Positions 18,050-26,729 of a stretch of DNA of 64,000 nucleotides are shown one piece after another (position 1 is the stretch's first letter; every line of letters begins with the position of its first letter). This DNA comes from Pseudomonas paraversuta (GTDB taxonomy: Bacteria > Pseudomonadota > Gammaproteobacteria > Pseudomonadales > Pseudomonadaceae). A program made the translations under genes and the position numbers. The notes under the pieces were generated by a model, which was not told the DNA's origin, made no database searches, and was given only the letters and a program-made list of their open reading frames with translations. The stretch spans positions 186,001-250,000 of the forward strand of contig NZ_CAJFCL010000009.1 in assembly GCF_904063065.1 (NCBI RefSeq), read 5' to 3'.

Positions 18050-18868
18050 ATGAGCAACATGCGTATTGCCTTTATCGGGGCCGGGAATATGGCTTCCAGT
18101 CTGATCGGCGGCCTGCTGGCCAAAGGTCTGGATGCCGCACAGATCCGCGCCAGCGATCCGGGCGCCGAAACCCGGGCCAGGGTCTCGGCCGAGCACGGTA
18201 TAGAACTGTTTGCCGACAACGCGCAGGCGGTTCAGGACGCTGACGTGATTGTCATTGCGGTCAAGCCGCAAGTCATGAAAGCCGTATGCCAGGACCTGCG
18301 CGCGCATCTCGAACCGCATCAGTTGCTTATTTCGATTGCCGCAGGCATCACCTGCACCAGCCTGCAGAACTGGCTGGGCAACCAGCCGCTGGTACGCTGC
18401 ATGCCCAATACTCCGGCATTGCTCGGTAAAGGTGTAAGCGGCCTGTTCGCGACTGCCGCCGTTACCGCCGAACAGCGCCAGCAGGCTGAAGATTTGCTGT
18501 CAGCCGTCGGGATCGCGGTCTGGGTCGATACCGAAGCCCAGATCGATGCCGTCACGGCTGTGTCCGGCAGCGGTCCGGCGTATTTCTTCCTGCTGATCGA
18601 AGCCATGGCCGACGCCGGGGTCAAACTCGGCCTGCCACGCGAAGTGGCCAAGCAACTGGCCGAGCAGACAGCGCTGGGGGCGGCGCACATGGCCGTGGCC
18701 AGTGATGTCGATGCCGCCGAGCTGCGCCGCCGCGTAACCTCGCCCGCCGGTACCACCGAAGCTGCGATCAAATCATTCCAGGCCGACGGTTTTGCAGCCT
18801 CGGTCGAAAAAGCATTGAGTGCCGCCGCGCACCGCTCGGCCGAAATGGCCGAACAACTGGGTCAATAA
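18050..18868 (+). CDS. proC: Pyrroline-5-carboxylate reductase
   Basis: Last step of proline synthesis: NAD(P)H-dependent reduction of pyrroline-5-carboxylate. 272 residues. N-terminal Rossmann motif FIGAGNMASSLIGGL; IAVKPQVM; the dimer and substrate region AVSGSGPAYFFLLIEAMADAGVKLG is typical, as is VTSPAGTTEAAI close to the end. The start has AAGGA upstream. Follows yggS by 33 bp and precedes yggT closely. Confidence 0.96.
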   Translation: MSNMRIAFIGAGNMASSLIGGLLAKGLDAAQIRASDPGAETRARVSAEHGIELFADNAQAVQDADVIVIAVKPQVMKAVCQDLRAHLEPHQLLISIAAGITCTSLQNWLGNQPLVRCMPNTPALLGKGVSGLFATAAVTAEQRQQAEDLLSAVGIAVWVDTEAQIDAVTAVSGSGPAYFFLLIEAMADAGVKLGLPREVAKQLAEQTALGAAHMAVASDVDAAELRRRVTSPAGTTEAAIKSFQADGFAASVEKALSAAAHRSAEMAEQLGQ

Positions 18869-18878
18869 GGAGCACATG

Positions 18879-19466
18879 ATGTCTGGACTTAATGGCGCTG
18901 CCATTTTCGTAATTCAAACCCTGGGTAGCCTCTACCTGCTGATCGTCCTGTTGCGATTCATCCTGCAGCTGGTACGGGCCAACTTCTACAACCCGCTGTG
19001 CCAGTTCACGGTCAAAGCCACGCAGCCGCTGCTCAAGCCTCTGCGCCGTGTGATCCCGAGCCTGTTTGGCCTGGACATGTCATCGCTGGTGCTGGCGATT
19101 CTGGTGCAAATGGTGATCTTCGCCATAGTGCTGACCCTGAGCTACATGTCGTTCAACATTCTGGGGCTGCTGGCCTGGGCCATCATTGGCGTGACTGCGC
19201 TGTTCTTGAAGGTGTTCTTCTTTGCCCTGATCATCAGCGTGATCCTGTCCTGGGTTGCTCCTGGTAGCACCAGCCCGGGCGCCGAACTGGTGAACCAGAT
19301 CACCGAGCCGGCCCTGGCGCCGTTCCGCCGCATGCTGCCAAGCATGGGCGGGCTGGATATCTCGCCGATCCTGGCGTTCATGGTAATTCAGCTGATCCAG
19401 AGCTACGTGATCCCGCCTTTGGCCATGTATGTCGGCATGCCGGTCGTGTTGTTCGGCCTGATCTGA
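18879..19466 (+). CDS. yggT: YggT family integral membrane protein
   Basis: 195 residues with two tandem YggT units, each with paired hydrophobic helices: LYLLIVLLRFILQLVRANFYNPLCQF-type segment first, then FFFALIISVILSWVAPGS with EPALAPFRRMLP after it. Function uncertain; family members have been linked to osmotic tolerance and cell-surface assembly. Two adjacent ATG codons (18876 and 18879) follow AAGGAG; I choose the second for spacing. The stop overlaps the next ATG (TGATG). Confidence 0.9.
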   Translation: MSGLNGAAIFVIQTLGSLYLLIVLLRFILQLVRANFYNPLCQFTVKATQPLLKPLRRVIPSLFGLDMSSLVLAILVQMVIFAIVLTLSYMSFNILGLLAWAIIGVTALFLKVFFFALIISVILSWVAPGSTSPGAELVNQITEPALAPFRRMLPSMGGLDISPILAFMVIQLIQSYVIPPLAMYVGMPVVLFGLI

Positions 19467-19759
19467 TGAGCTACTTCCGTTGGGACGGCGAGGACCTGAT
19501 TCTCGACTGCCACCTGCAACCCAAGGCCAGCAGCGATGAGTTCGCCGGCCTGCACGGTGAACGTCTGAAGATCCGCCTCACCGCCCCACCGGTAGAAGGC
19601 AAGGCCAACGCCCATCTGCTGGCCTTTCTGGCCAAGGCGTTCGGTATAGCCAAAAGTCAGGTCAGCCTGATCAGCGGTGAACTCAACCGGCAGAAACGCG
19701 TGCGTTTGCACGCGCCGAAAAAACTGCCGGATTTGCCGGGGCTGACAAAGCCAGCCTGA
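19466..19759 (+). CDS. yggU: DUF167 (YggU) family protein
   Basis: 97-residue small cytosolic protein of the conserved DUF167 family, function unknown. The signature core is LRLTAPPVEGKAN-like (here KIRLTAPPVEGKANAHLLAFLAKAF), followed by SQVSLISGELNRQKRV. It overlaps the yggT stop by one base and so is very probably co-translated. Confidence 0.9.
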   Translation: MSYFRWDGEDLILDCHLQPKASSDEFAGLHGERLKIRLTAPPVEGKANAHLLAFLAKAFGIAKSQVSLISGELNRQKRVRLHAPKKLPDLPGLTKPA

Positions 19760-19772
19760 ATACTGTTTCTTC

Positions 19773-19858
19773 TGTGGGAGCCGGCTTGCCGGCGATTGCA
19801 TCATTGCGGTTTCCAGGCCGAAGTTGTCGGCTGCATCGCTGACAAGCCAGCTCCCGCA
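19773..19858. repeat. REP doublet, GGAGCCGGCTTGCCGGCGAT family
   Basis: TGTGGGAGCCGGCTTGCC on the left and GACAAGCCAGCTCCCGCA on the right form an inverted pair (REPIN-like) of about 86 bp. It fills the yggU-metX gap. Same family as the array at 51144. Confidence 0.85.
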
Positions 19859-19958
19859 AAGGCAGTCTTCGAGCACCTCCGAAATCAGCCCGGAGCATTG
19901 CTTGCCGCCCACTCCCCCGCTCATTAGACTTACGCCTCATTTAAAGAGAGCAGGGTCG

Positions 19959-21098
19959 ATGCCAGCCGCCTTTCCCCCCGATTCCGTTGGTCTGGTTGTG
20001 CCACAAATGGCGCACTTCAGCGAACCCCTGGCTTTAGCCTGCGGCCGTTCATTGCCTGCCTATGACCTGATTTACGAAACCTACGGCCAGCTCAATGCCA
20101 CGGCCAGCAATGCCGTGCTGATCTGTCACGCCCTCTCCGGGCACCATCACGCTGCCGGCTACCACAGCATCGATGAGCGCAAGCCCGGCTGGTGGGACAG
20201 TTGCATCGGGCCCGGCAAGCCTATCGATACCAACAAGTTCTTCGTCGTCAGCCTGAACAACCTCGGCGGCTGCAATGGCTCTACCGGCCCCAGCAGTGTC
20301 AATCCAGAAACCGGTCGCCCGTTTGGTGCCGATTTCCCGGTACTGACCGTTGAAGACTGGGTCCACAGCCAGGCACGCCTGGCTGACCGGCTGGGCATCG
20401 ACCAGTGGGCCGCCATCATCGGTGGCAGCCTGGGCGGCATGCAGGCGCTGCAGTGGAGCATCAGCTACCCGGACCGGCTGCGTCATTGCCTGGCCATCGC
20501 TTCGGCGCCAAAACTGTCGGCGCAAAACATCGCGTTCAACGAAGTCGCTCGCCAGGCCATCCTCACCGACCCCGAGTTCCACGGTGGTTCGTTCCAGGAA
20601 AAGGGCGTAATTCCCAAGCGCGGCCTGATGCTGGCGCGCATGGTCGGGCACATCACCTACCTGTCCGATGACTCGATGGGCGAGAAATTTGGCCGTGGCC
20701 TGAAGAACGAAAACCTCAACTACGACTTCCACAGCGTGGAGTTCCAGGTTGAAAGCTACCTGCGTTATCAGGGTGAAGAGTTCTCCGGGCGCTTTGACGC
20801 CAACACTTATTTGCTGATGACCAAGGCGCTGGACTACTTCGACCCGGCGGCCAACTTCGATGACGACCTGGCCAAAACCTTCGCCTCAGCCAAGGCGCGC
20901 TTTTGCGTGATGTCATTCACCACCGACTGGCGTTTCTCGCCCGCGCGCTCACGGGAACTGGTGGATGCCCTGATGGCGGCGAAGAAAGACGTGTGCTATC
21001 TGGAGATCGATGCTCCGCAAGGCCATGACGCCTTCCTGATCCCGATCCCGCGTTACCTGCAAGCCTTCAGTAATTACATGAACCGCATAGAACTGTGA
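19959..21098 (+). CDS. metX: MetX homoserine O-acyltransferase (probably succinyl-CoA-using)
   Basis: Activates homoserine for methionine synthesis by O-acylation. 379 residues with an alpha/beta-hydrolase fold: HALSGHHHAAGY near the N-terminus, nucleophile Ser in IGGSLGGMQALQWS, the Asp in SFTTDWRFSPARS and the His in APQGHDAFL. Studies of the family place pseudomonad MetX among O-succinyltransferases despite the MetX fold; I cannot decide the acyl donor from this sequence alone. The ATG at 19959 fits the known N-terminus; an in-frame ATG at 19824 lies in the REP region. metW follows by 7 bp. Confidence 0.94.
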   Translation: MPAAFPPDSVGLVVPQMAHFSEPLALACGRSLPAYDLIYETYGQLNATASNAVLICHALSGHHHAAGYHSIDERKPGWWDSCIGPGKPIDTNKFFVVSLNNLGGCNGSTGPSSVNPETGRPFGADFPVLTVEDWVHSQARLADRLGIDQWAAIIGGSLGGMQALQWSISYPDRLRHCLAIASAPKLSAQNIAFNEVARQAILTDPEFHGGSFQEKGVIPKRGLMLARMVGHITYLSDDSMGEKFGRGLKNENLNYDFHSVEFQVESYLRYQGEEFSGRFDANTYLLMTKALDYFDPAANFDDDLAKTFASAKARFCVMSFTTDWRFSPARSRELVDALMAAKKDVCYLEIDAPQGHDAFLIPIPRYLQAFSNYMNRIEL

Positions 21099-21105
21099 GA
21101 ACGCC

Positions 21106-21726
21106 ATGAGAGCCGACCTGGAAATCATCCAAGACTGGATCCCCGCCGGCAGCCGCGTGCTCGACCTTGGTTGTGGTGATGGCGAACTGCTGAGCTGGCT
21201 GCGCGACAACAAGCAAGTCACCGGCTATGGCCTGGAAAACGACCCGGACAATATCGCCGAGTGTGTCGCCAAGGGCATCAACGTCATCGAGCAGGATCTG
21301 GACAAGGGGCTGGGCAACTTCGCCAGCAACAGTTTCGATATCGTGGTCATGACCCAGGCGCTGCAGGCCGTGCACTACCCCGACCGGATTCTCGACGAAA
21401 TGCTGCGCGTCGGGCGCCAGTGCATCATTACCTTTCCGAACTTCGGCCACTGGCGCTGCCGCTGGTACCTGGCCAGCAAGGGCCGGATGCCGGTATCCGA
21501 GTTTCTGCCCTACACCTGGTACAACACGCCGAACATCCACTTCTGCACCTTCGAAGACTTTGAAGAGCTGTGCCGAGGTCGCGAAGCCCGGGTGATCAAC
21601 CGCCTTGCTGTCGATCAGCAGCACCGCCACGGGTGGGCCAGCAAGTTATGGCCTAACCTGTTGGGCGAGATTGGCATTTATCGTGTCAGCAGCCCCGGCC
21701 TTCAGGATCATCAGGTCGCGGTTTAA
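21106..21726 (+). CDS. metW: MetW, methionine biosynthesis partner of MetX
   Basis: 206-residue SAM-dependent-methyltransferase-like protein always found beside metX in this group. Motif I is VLDLGCGDGELL; VVMTQALQAV and FPNFGHWRCRWYL are typical MetW segments. Evidence in other bacteria suggests that MetW helps MetX acylate homoserine; a methyl-transfer reaction is not proven. Translated right after metX with a 7-bp gap. Confidence 0.94.
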   Translation: MRADLEIIQDWIPAGSRVLDLGCGDGELLSWLRDNKQVTGYGLENDPDNIAECVAKGINVIEQDLDKGLGNFASNSFDIVVMTQALQAVHYPDRILDEMLRVGRQCIITFPNFGHWRCRWYLASKGRMPVSEFLPYTWYNTPNIHFCTFEDFEELCRGREARVINRLAVDQQHRHGWASKLWPNLLGEIGIYRVSSPGLQDHQVAV

Positions 21727-21749
21727 ATCAGCGTTCAAGGAGAAAGACG

Positions 21750-22169
21750 ATGGGTCGTATTGGATTACTAATGCTTTCAATGTGCTTCGCCATGCAGGCC
21801 ATGGCGGCTGGCCAGGCCACGGTCGGCGGCACCAAGGTGTATTACAACGCCTATATGTCGGACTTCCTGTCGCCTGAAATTGCAGCCAAATACAAACTGG
21901 AACGCAGCAAACAACTGGGTGGCCTGAATATCAATCTGGACACCGCCGGTAAAAAAGTCGCCACCACCGTCAAGGGTACCGTGCGCGTCGAAGGCGAGAA
22001 AAAGGCCCGGCCCCTGACCTTCAAGCAAGTGATTGATGACAAGGGTGCAATCGACTACTTCGCTCAATTCCCGGTCAATCAGCCTGCCACCTTCATTTTC
22101 GATATCGAGCTCAAGGTCAACGGCGAAACCAAATCCATCGATTACTCCCAAGAGGTCGCTCCGCTCTAA
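21750..22169 (+). CDS. DUF4426 periplasmic protein
   Basis: 139 residues with a signal peptide (hydrophobic run LLMLSMCFAMQAMA, cleavage near residue 20) and a beta-rich mature part containing VYYNAYMSDFLSPEIA. Function unknown; the gene sits at this position, between metW and rdgB, in many pseudomonads. Ribosome site AAGGAG at about 21738. The stop shares one base with the rdgB ATG (TAATG). Confidence 0.82.
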   Translation: MGRIGLLMLSMCFAMQAMAAGQATVGGTKVYYNAYMSDFLSPEIAAKYKLERSKQLGGLNINLDTAGKKVATTVKGTVRVEGEKKARPLTFKQVIDDKGAIDYFAQFPVNQPATFIFDIELKVNGETKSIDYSQEVAPL

Positions 22170-22765
22170 TGATCAACTTCACGCAACTGGTACTGGCCAG
22201 CCACAACGCCGGCAAACTCAAAGAACTTCAGGCCATGCTCGGCGAGTCGGTGCAGTTGCGCTCGATTGGAGAATTCAGCAGCGTTGAACCGGAAGAAACC
22301 GGCTTGTCGTTCGTTGAAAACGCGATTCTTAAAGCGCGCAATGCCGCGCGTATCTCGGGTTTGCCGGCACTGGCCGACGACTCCGGGCTGGCGGTGGATT
22401 TTCTCGGTGGCGCGCCGGGTATTTACTCGGCCCGCTACGCCGACGGCAAGGGTGATGCGGCCAACAACGCCAAGCTGCTCGAGGCCCTCAAAGACGTACC
22501 CGAAGCCGAACGCGGCGCGCAATTTGTCTGCGTGCTGGCGTTGGTCCGGCACGCCGAAGATCCGTTGCCGATTATCTGCGAAGGCTTGTGGCACGGGCGC
22601 ATCCTGCCTGCCGCCAGCGGTGCGCACGGTTTCGGTTACGATCCGTTGTTCTGGGTTCCGGAGCGCAATTGCTCCAGTGCCGACCTCAGCCCGGGCGAAA
22701 AAAACCAGCTGAGCCATCGGGCCCGTGCCATGGTCCTGCTGCGTCAGCGTCTGGGCCTGAAATGA
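22169..22765 (+). CDS. rdgB: dITP/XTP pyrophosphatase
   Basis: House-cleaning enzyme of the HAM1 family that hydrolyses non-canonical purine nucleoside triphosphates. 198 residues: N-terminal LASHNAGKLKELQAML, metal-binding ALADDSGLAVDFLGGAPGI-type loop, and C-terminal HGFGYDPLFWVPE plus LSHRARAM. Coupled on both sides by one- or four-base overlaps (DUF4426 gene upstream, hemW downstream). Confidence 0.96.
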   Translation: MINFTQLVLASHNAGKLKELQAMLGESVQLRSIGEFSSVEPEETGLSFVENAILKARNAARISGLPALADDSGLAVDFLGGAPGIYSARYADGKGDAANNAKLLEALKDVPEAERGAQFVCVLALVRHAEDPLPIICEGLWHGRILPAASGAHGFGYDPLFWVPERNCSSADLSPGEKNQLSHRARAMVLLRQRLGLK

Positions 22766-23976
22766 CCCACGACACTCCTCCACAGCCGCTCTATCTGGGT
22801 GCGGCTGGCTTTACTCAGCAGGCGCCACGCGCGCCGTTGACGCAATTGCCGCCCCTGTCGCTGTACATCCATATTCCGTGGTGCGTGCGCAAATGCCCGT
22901 ATTGCGACTTCAACTCCCACACCGCCAGCCCGGTGCTGCCTGAAGACGAGTACGTCGACGCACTGCTGGCCGACCTCGATCAGGACCTGCACGCGGTGTA
23001 TGGCCGCGAGCTGAGTTCGATCTTCTTCGGCGGCGGCACACCAAGCCTGTTCAGCGCCCGGTCCCTGGGGCGCCTGCTCAAGGGTGTCGAAGCGCGAATT
23101 GCGTTCGCCAGCGATATCGAAATCACCCTGGAAGCCAACCCCGGTACTTTCGAGCAGGAAAAGTTCGTGGCTTACCGCAAGCTGGGGATCAACCGGCTGT
23201 CGATAGGTATCCAGAGCTTCCAGCAAGAGAAGCTCGAAGCACTGGGCCGCATCCACAACGGTGACGAGGCCGTACGTGCGGCCGGTATGGCGCGCCTGGC
23301 CGGCTTTGATAACTTCAACCTGGACTTGATGCACGGTTTGCCCGATCAGTCGCTGGACGACGCCCTGAGCGACTTGCGCCAGGCTATCGCCCTGCAGCCG
23401 ACACACCTGTCCTGGTATCAACTGACGCTGGAACCCAACACGGTGTTCTGGAACCAGCCGCCGGTCCTGCCTGAGGACGACACTCTGTGGGACATTCAGG
23501 AAGCCGGTCAGGCACTGCTGGCCGAACACGGCTATGCCCAGTACGAAGTTTCGGCTTACGCCCAGCCGGGTCGCCCGGCGCGGCATAACCTGAACTACTG
23601 GAGCTTTGGCGACTTTATCGGTATCGGTGCTGGCGCCCACGGCAAATTGAGCCATCCCGATGGCCGCATAATCCGCACCTGGAAAACCCGCCTGCCGAAG
23701 GATTACCTGAACCCGAGCAAAAACTTCCAGGCGGGCGAGAAAGTTCTGACTGCCGAAGAGCTACCGTTTGAGTTTCTGATGAACGCCTTGCGCCTGACCG
23801 ATGGCGTCGATGCTGCGCTCTACCCCGAGCGTACCGGGCTGGCACTCGAAAGCTTGAAAAGCGGACGCGATGCTGCCGAACAAAGCGGCCTATTGCAGGT
23901 CGAACCGTCACGCCTGGCAGCAACTGCCCGGGGCCAGCTGTTTCTCAACGACTTGCTGCAGCACTTTCTGATCTAA
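22762..23976 (+). CDS. hemW: HemW, radical SAM heme chaperone
   Basis: 404 residues. The radical SAM cluster motif is CVRKCPYCDF (CX3CX2C) at about residues 44-52; FFGGGTPSLF and NRLSIGIQSF are typical of HemW and HemN relatives. HemW is a heme-transfer protein; although often called coproporphyrinogen oxidase, it lacks the extra features of HemN. Start ATG at 22762 overlaps the rdgB stop (ATGA), the known arrangement. Confidence 0.94.
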   Translation: MTHDTPPQPLYLGAAGFTQQAPRAPLTQLPPLSLYIHIPWCVRKCPYCDFNSHTASPVLPEDEYVDALLADLDQDLHAVYGRELSSIFFGGGTPSLFSARSLGRLLKGVEARIAFASDIEITLEANPGTFEQEKFVAYRKLGINRLSIGIQSFQQEKLEALGRIHNGDEAVRAAGMARLAGFDNFNLDLMHGLPDQSLDDALSDLRQAIALQPTHLSWYQLTLEPNTVFWNQPPVLPEDDTLWDIQEAGQALLAEHGYAQYEVSAYAQPGRPARHNLNYWSFGDFIGIGAGAHGKLSHPDGRIIRTWKTRLPKDYLNPSKNFQAGEKVLTAEELPFEFLMNALRLTDGVDAALYPERTGLALESLKSGRDAAEQSGLLQVEPSRLAATARGQLFLNDLLQHFLI

Positions 23977-23985
23977 GGAACTCGA

Positions 23986-24309
23986 ATGGACTTGGTACTA
24001 GACCTGCTTGCTACCGTATCGCGCTGGAGCCGCAGCCACCTCTCGGAGATCTCGCTGGCCCTGATCGGCTGCTTGCTGGTGCTGTTCGGTGCCGACTTCA
24101 AAGGTTGGGTCGAACAACGTCTGGGAAGTGTTGCCGGCGCCTTGCGTGTGCCCCTGATGGCCTTGTTGTGCCTGGTGGGCAGCGGTGCGGCTCTGATTTA
24201 CGCCACACCCTGGGTCGAACGCGGCCTCGGCCAGTTCAACAACTACAGCCTGGCGCCGGTGTTGTTGGTGGTGCTGGTGTTGATCGGGGTTGTGGCTGAC
24301 CGGCGCTGA
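23986..24309 (+). CDS. DUF3392 membrane protein
   Basis: 107 residues with about three hydrophobic segments: ISLALIGCLLVLFG, VPLMALLCLVGSGAALIY and APVLLVVLVLIGVVA. Matches DUF3392, a small inner-membrane family of unknown role. Last gene of the rightward yggS-hemW run, 9 bp after hemW, and followed by a REP doublet. Confidence 0.82.
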   Translation: MDLVLDLLATVSRWSRSHLSEISLALIGCLLVLFGADFKGWVEQRLGSVAGALRVPLMALLCLVGSGAALIYATPWVERGLGQFNNYSLAPVLLVVLVLIGVVADRR

Positions 24310-24327
24310 TGCGAAGACTGAAAACAT

Positions 24328-24414
24328 TGTGGGAGCTGGCTTGGCAGCGATGCAGACGACGCGGTTTACAGTCAGACCGCGTTGATGCTATCGCTGGCAA
24401 GCCAGCTCCCACAA
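24328..24414. repeat. REP doublet, GGCTTG/CAAGCC family
   Basis: TGTGGGAGCTGGCTTGGC on the left and GCTGGCAAGCCAGCTCCCACA on the right, about 87 bp. It lies between two convergent genes (DUF3392 and trmB). Confidence 0.85.
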
Positions 24415-24424
24415 AGGTTGGCGC

Positions 24425-25144
24425 TTACAGTTTTTCGAACTTCAGATCCCACACGCCATGCCCAAGACGTTCGCCGCGGCGTTCGAACTTGGTCACCGGA
24501 CGCTCGGTCGGACGCGGTACACAACGGCCATCTTCGGCCAGATTGCGATAGCCCGGCGCGACGTTCATCACTTCCAGCATGTATTCGGCATAGGGTTCCC
24601 AATCGGTGGCCATGTGCAGCACACCGCCGACCTTGAGCTTGGAACGCACCAGCTCAGCAAAGGACGCCTGCACGATACGGCGCTTGTGGTGACGGCTCTT
24701 GTGCCACGGGTCCGGGAAGAACAGCAGCAGGCGATCCAGGCTGTTGTCGGCCACGCAACGGGTCAGTACTTCGATCGCATCGCAATCGTAAACCCGCAGG
24801 TTGGTCAGCCCTTGGGTCAGTACGCCATTGAGCAGCGCGCCGACACCCGGACGGTGAACCTCAACCCCGATAAAGTCCTGCTCAGGCGAAGCTGCCGCCA
24901 TTTCCAGCAAGGAGTGGCCCATGCCGAAACCGATTTCGAGGGTCCGCGGCGCCGAGCGGCCGAATACCTGGTCGAAATCGACCGGCGCATCAGCCAGCGG
25001 CAGCACGTACAGCGGCGTGCCCTGGTCAAGGCCACGTTGCTGGCCTTCGGTCATACGCCCGGCGCGCATCACAAAACTCTTGATGCGACGGTGCTGGCGA
25101 TCTTCGCCTTCTTCCGGGGTTGGGGTGTCGAGTGATTCAGTCAT
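24425..25144 (-). CDS. trmB: tRNA (guanine-N7)-methyltransferase
   Basis: Methylates G46 in the tRNA variable loop using SAM. 239 residues. SAM motif EIGFGMGHSLLEMA, then the TrmB hallmark FFPDPWHKSRHHKRR at about residues 150-165 and a C-terminal TKFERRGERLGHGVWDL segment. An N-terminal acidic extension (about residues 1-20) is usual in Pseudomonas. Follows thiG by 9 bp on the minus strand; thiS-thiG-trmB is a common pseudomonad arrangement. Confidence 0.95.
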   Translation of the reverse strand: MTESLDTPTPEEGEDRQHRRIKSFVMRAGRMTEGQQRGLDQGTPLYVLPLADAPVDFDQVFGRSAPRTLEIGFGMGHSLLEMAAASPEQDFIGVEVHRPGVGALLNGVLTQGLTNLRVYDCDAIEVLTRCVADNSLDRLLLFFPDPWHKSRHHKRRIVQASFAELVRSKLKVGGVLHMATDWEPYAEYMLEVMNVAPGYRNLAEDGRCVPRPTERPVTKFERRGERLGHGVWDLKFEKL

Positions 25145-25153
25145 CAGTGGCTC

Positions 25154-25948
25154 TTACTTGATCAGACCATCCAGCGGCGAAGAGGCGCTGGCATAGAGTT
25201 TTTTCGGCATGCGTCCGGCCAGATACGCCAGACGGCCCGCCACAATGGCGTGTTTCATGGCTTCGGCCATGATGATCGGGTGCTGGGCATTGGCGATGGC
25301 CGAGTTCATCAGCACCGCCTCGCAGCCCATTTCCATGGCAATGGTGGCGTCGGAGGCAGTACCCACGCCCGCATCCACCAACACCGGGATTTTTGCTTCT
25401 TCAAGGATGATCCGCAGGTTGTAGGGATTACAGATCCCCAAACCGGTGCCAATCAGCCCGGCCAGCGGCATCACGGCGATGCAGCCCATGGCCTCGAGCT
25501 CGCGGGCGATGATCGGGTCATCGCTGGTGTACACCATCACGTCGAAACCTTCCTTGACCAGGATCTCTGCGGCCTTGAGGGTTTCGATCACATTGGGGAA
25601 CAGGGTTTTCTGATCCGCCAGCACTTCCAGCTTGACCAGATTGTGGCCATCGAGCAGCTCACGGGCCAGGCGGCAGGTGCGTACGGCTTCTACCGCGTCA
25701 TAGCAACCGGCCGTGTTCGGCAGGATGGTATAGCGATCCGGTGGCAGGATATCGAGCAGGTTCGGCTCGCCAGGGTTTTGCCCGATGTTAGTACGACGCA
25801 CGGCGACGGTGACAATTTCAGCACCCGATGCCTCGATGGCAAGGCGGGTTTCTTCCATGTCACGGTACTTGCCAGTGCCCACCAACAGGCGCGACTGATA
25901 AGTACGGCCAGCCAGGATAAAAGGCTTGTCGCTGCGAACATTGCTCAT
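25154..25948 (-). CDS. thiG: Thiazole synthase
   Basis: Forms the thiazole phosphate of thiamine from deoxyxylulose phosphate, dehydroglycine and ThiS thiocarboxylate. 264 residues, a TIM barrel. LVGTGKYRDMEET opens the barrel, the Schiff-base lysine is in LVKLEVLAD, and VDAGVGTASDAT forms the phosphate site. The ATG at 25948 has AGAGGA upstream; an in-frame ATG at 25990 is less likely. Directly downstream of thiS. Confidence 0.96.
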   Translation of the reverse strand: MSNVRSDKPFILAGRTYQSRLLVGTGKYRDMEETRLAIEASGAEIVTVAVRRTNIGQNPGEPNLLDILPPDRYTILPNTAGCYDAVEAVRTCRLARELLDGHNLVKLEVLADQKTLFPNVIETLKAAEILVKEGFDVMVYTSDDPIIARELEAMGCIAVMPLAGLIGTGLGICNPYNLRIILEEAKIPVLVDAGVGTASDATIAMEMGCEAVLMNSAIANAQHPIIMAEAMKHAIVAGRLAYLAGRMPKKLYASASSPLDGLIK

Positions 25949-25999
25949 CGGGAATCCTCTGTAATTGTGTGCACCGCGGGAATGGGTCAAGCGGGGGGA

Positions 26000-26200
26000 C
26001 TAGCCACCACCGATGGCATGCACCACTTCGACCTGGTCACCTTCTTTGAGCACCGTCCCCGCGTGCTGACTGCGCGGGACGATGTCCAGGTTAAGCTCGA
26101 CAGCCACTCGACGCCCGGTCAGTTCCTGGCGCGCCAACAGGCTGGCGACGGTCTCGCCGTCCGGCAGTTCAAAAGGTTCACCGTTCAACTGAATGCGCAT
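26000..26200 (-). CDS. thiS: ThiS sulfur-carrier protein
   Basis: 66-residue ubiquitin-like carrier that brings sulfur to thiazole synthase. Ends in the required Gly-Gly (VVHAIGGG), the residue activated as adenylate and thiocarboxylate. I choose the ATG at 26200 because MRIQLNGEPFELPDG matches known N-termini; an upstream ATG at 26218 would add six residues, and neither has a strong ribosome site. Leads the thiS-thiG-trmB operon. Confidence 0.93.
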   Translation of the reverse strand: MRIQLNGEPFELPDGETVASLLARQELTGRRVAVELNLDIVPRSQHAGTVLKEGDQVEVVHAIGGG

Positions 26201-26280
26201 GCGCGACGCTGCCTTCATTTTAAGGGGCCAGCATTCTATCCCGATCAGTCAGGTCGACCCAAGCCATTCATCTTGCGGAC

Positions 26281-26652
26281 TTAGCTCAAGCGCCAGGCGG
26301 CAATGCCCAGGCATAACCATCCGGCCAGAAAAGCCAGACCACCGATGGGCGTAATGATCCCTAGTTTGCTGATACCCGTCAGGGTCAGCAGATACAAACT
26401 GCCGGAAAACAGTACGATGCCCAGGGCGAAAAAGACACCGGACCACGTCACCAGGCGACCCGGCAGCTGAGTGGCGAGCAGGGCTACACCGAGCAGGGCC
26501 AGGGTATGCACCAGCTGATAGGTAACCCCTGTATGAAAAATGGCCAGGTATTGCTCGCTCAGGCGGCTTTTCAGGCCATGGGCCGCGAATGCGCCAAGGG
26601 CCACACCGGTGAAGCCGAAAAAGGCGGCCAGCATCAGAAACACGCGCAACAT
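26281..26652 (-). CDS. DUF423 membrane protein (YgdD-like)
   Basis: 123 residues, four predicted membrane helices. N-terminal GFTGVALGAFAAHGLK is the DUF423 signature; FFALGIVLFSGSLYLL and PIGGLAFLAGWLCL follow. Function unknown. Divergent from mtgA across about 77 bp. Confidence 0.88.
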   Translation of the reverse strand: MLRVFLMLAAFFGFTGVALGAFAAHGLKSRLSEQYLAIFHTGVTYQLVHTLALLGVALLATQLPGRLVTWSGVFFALGIVLFSGSLYLLTLTGISKLGIITPIGGLAFLAGWLCLGIAAWRLS

Positions 26653-26692
26653 GGATAACTCCCGTCAGGACTATGGAATGGCGCAGGGTCTG

Positions 26693-26698
26693 TATAAT
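26693..26698 (+). promoter_or_regulatory. Perfect -10 hexamer upstream of mtgA
   Basis: TATAAT at 26693-26698, 31 bases before the mtgA start. The -35 position is poor, so this rests on the -10 alone. Confidence 0.4.
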
Positions 26699-26729
26699 GG
26701 CCCGCTCAACGGGTTCGGCCAAGCCATCT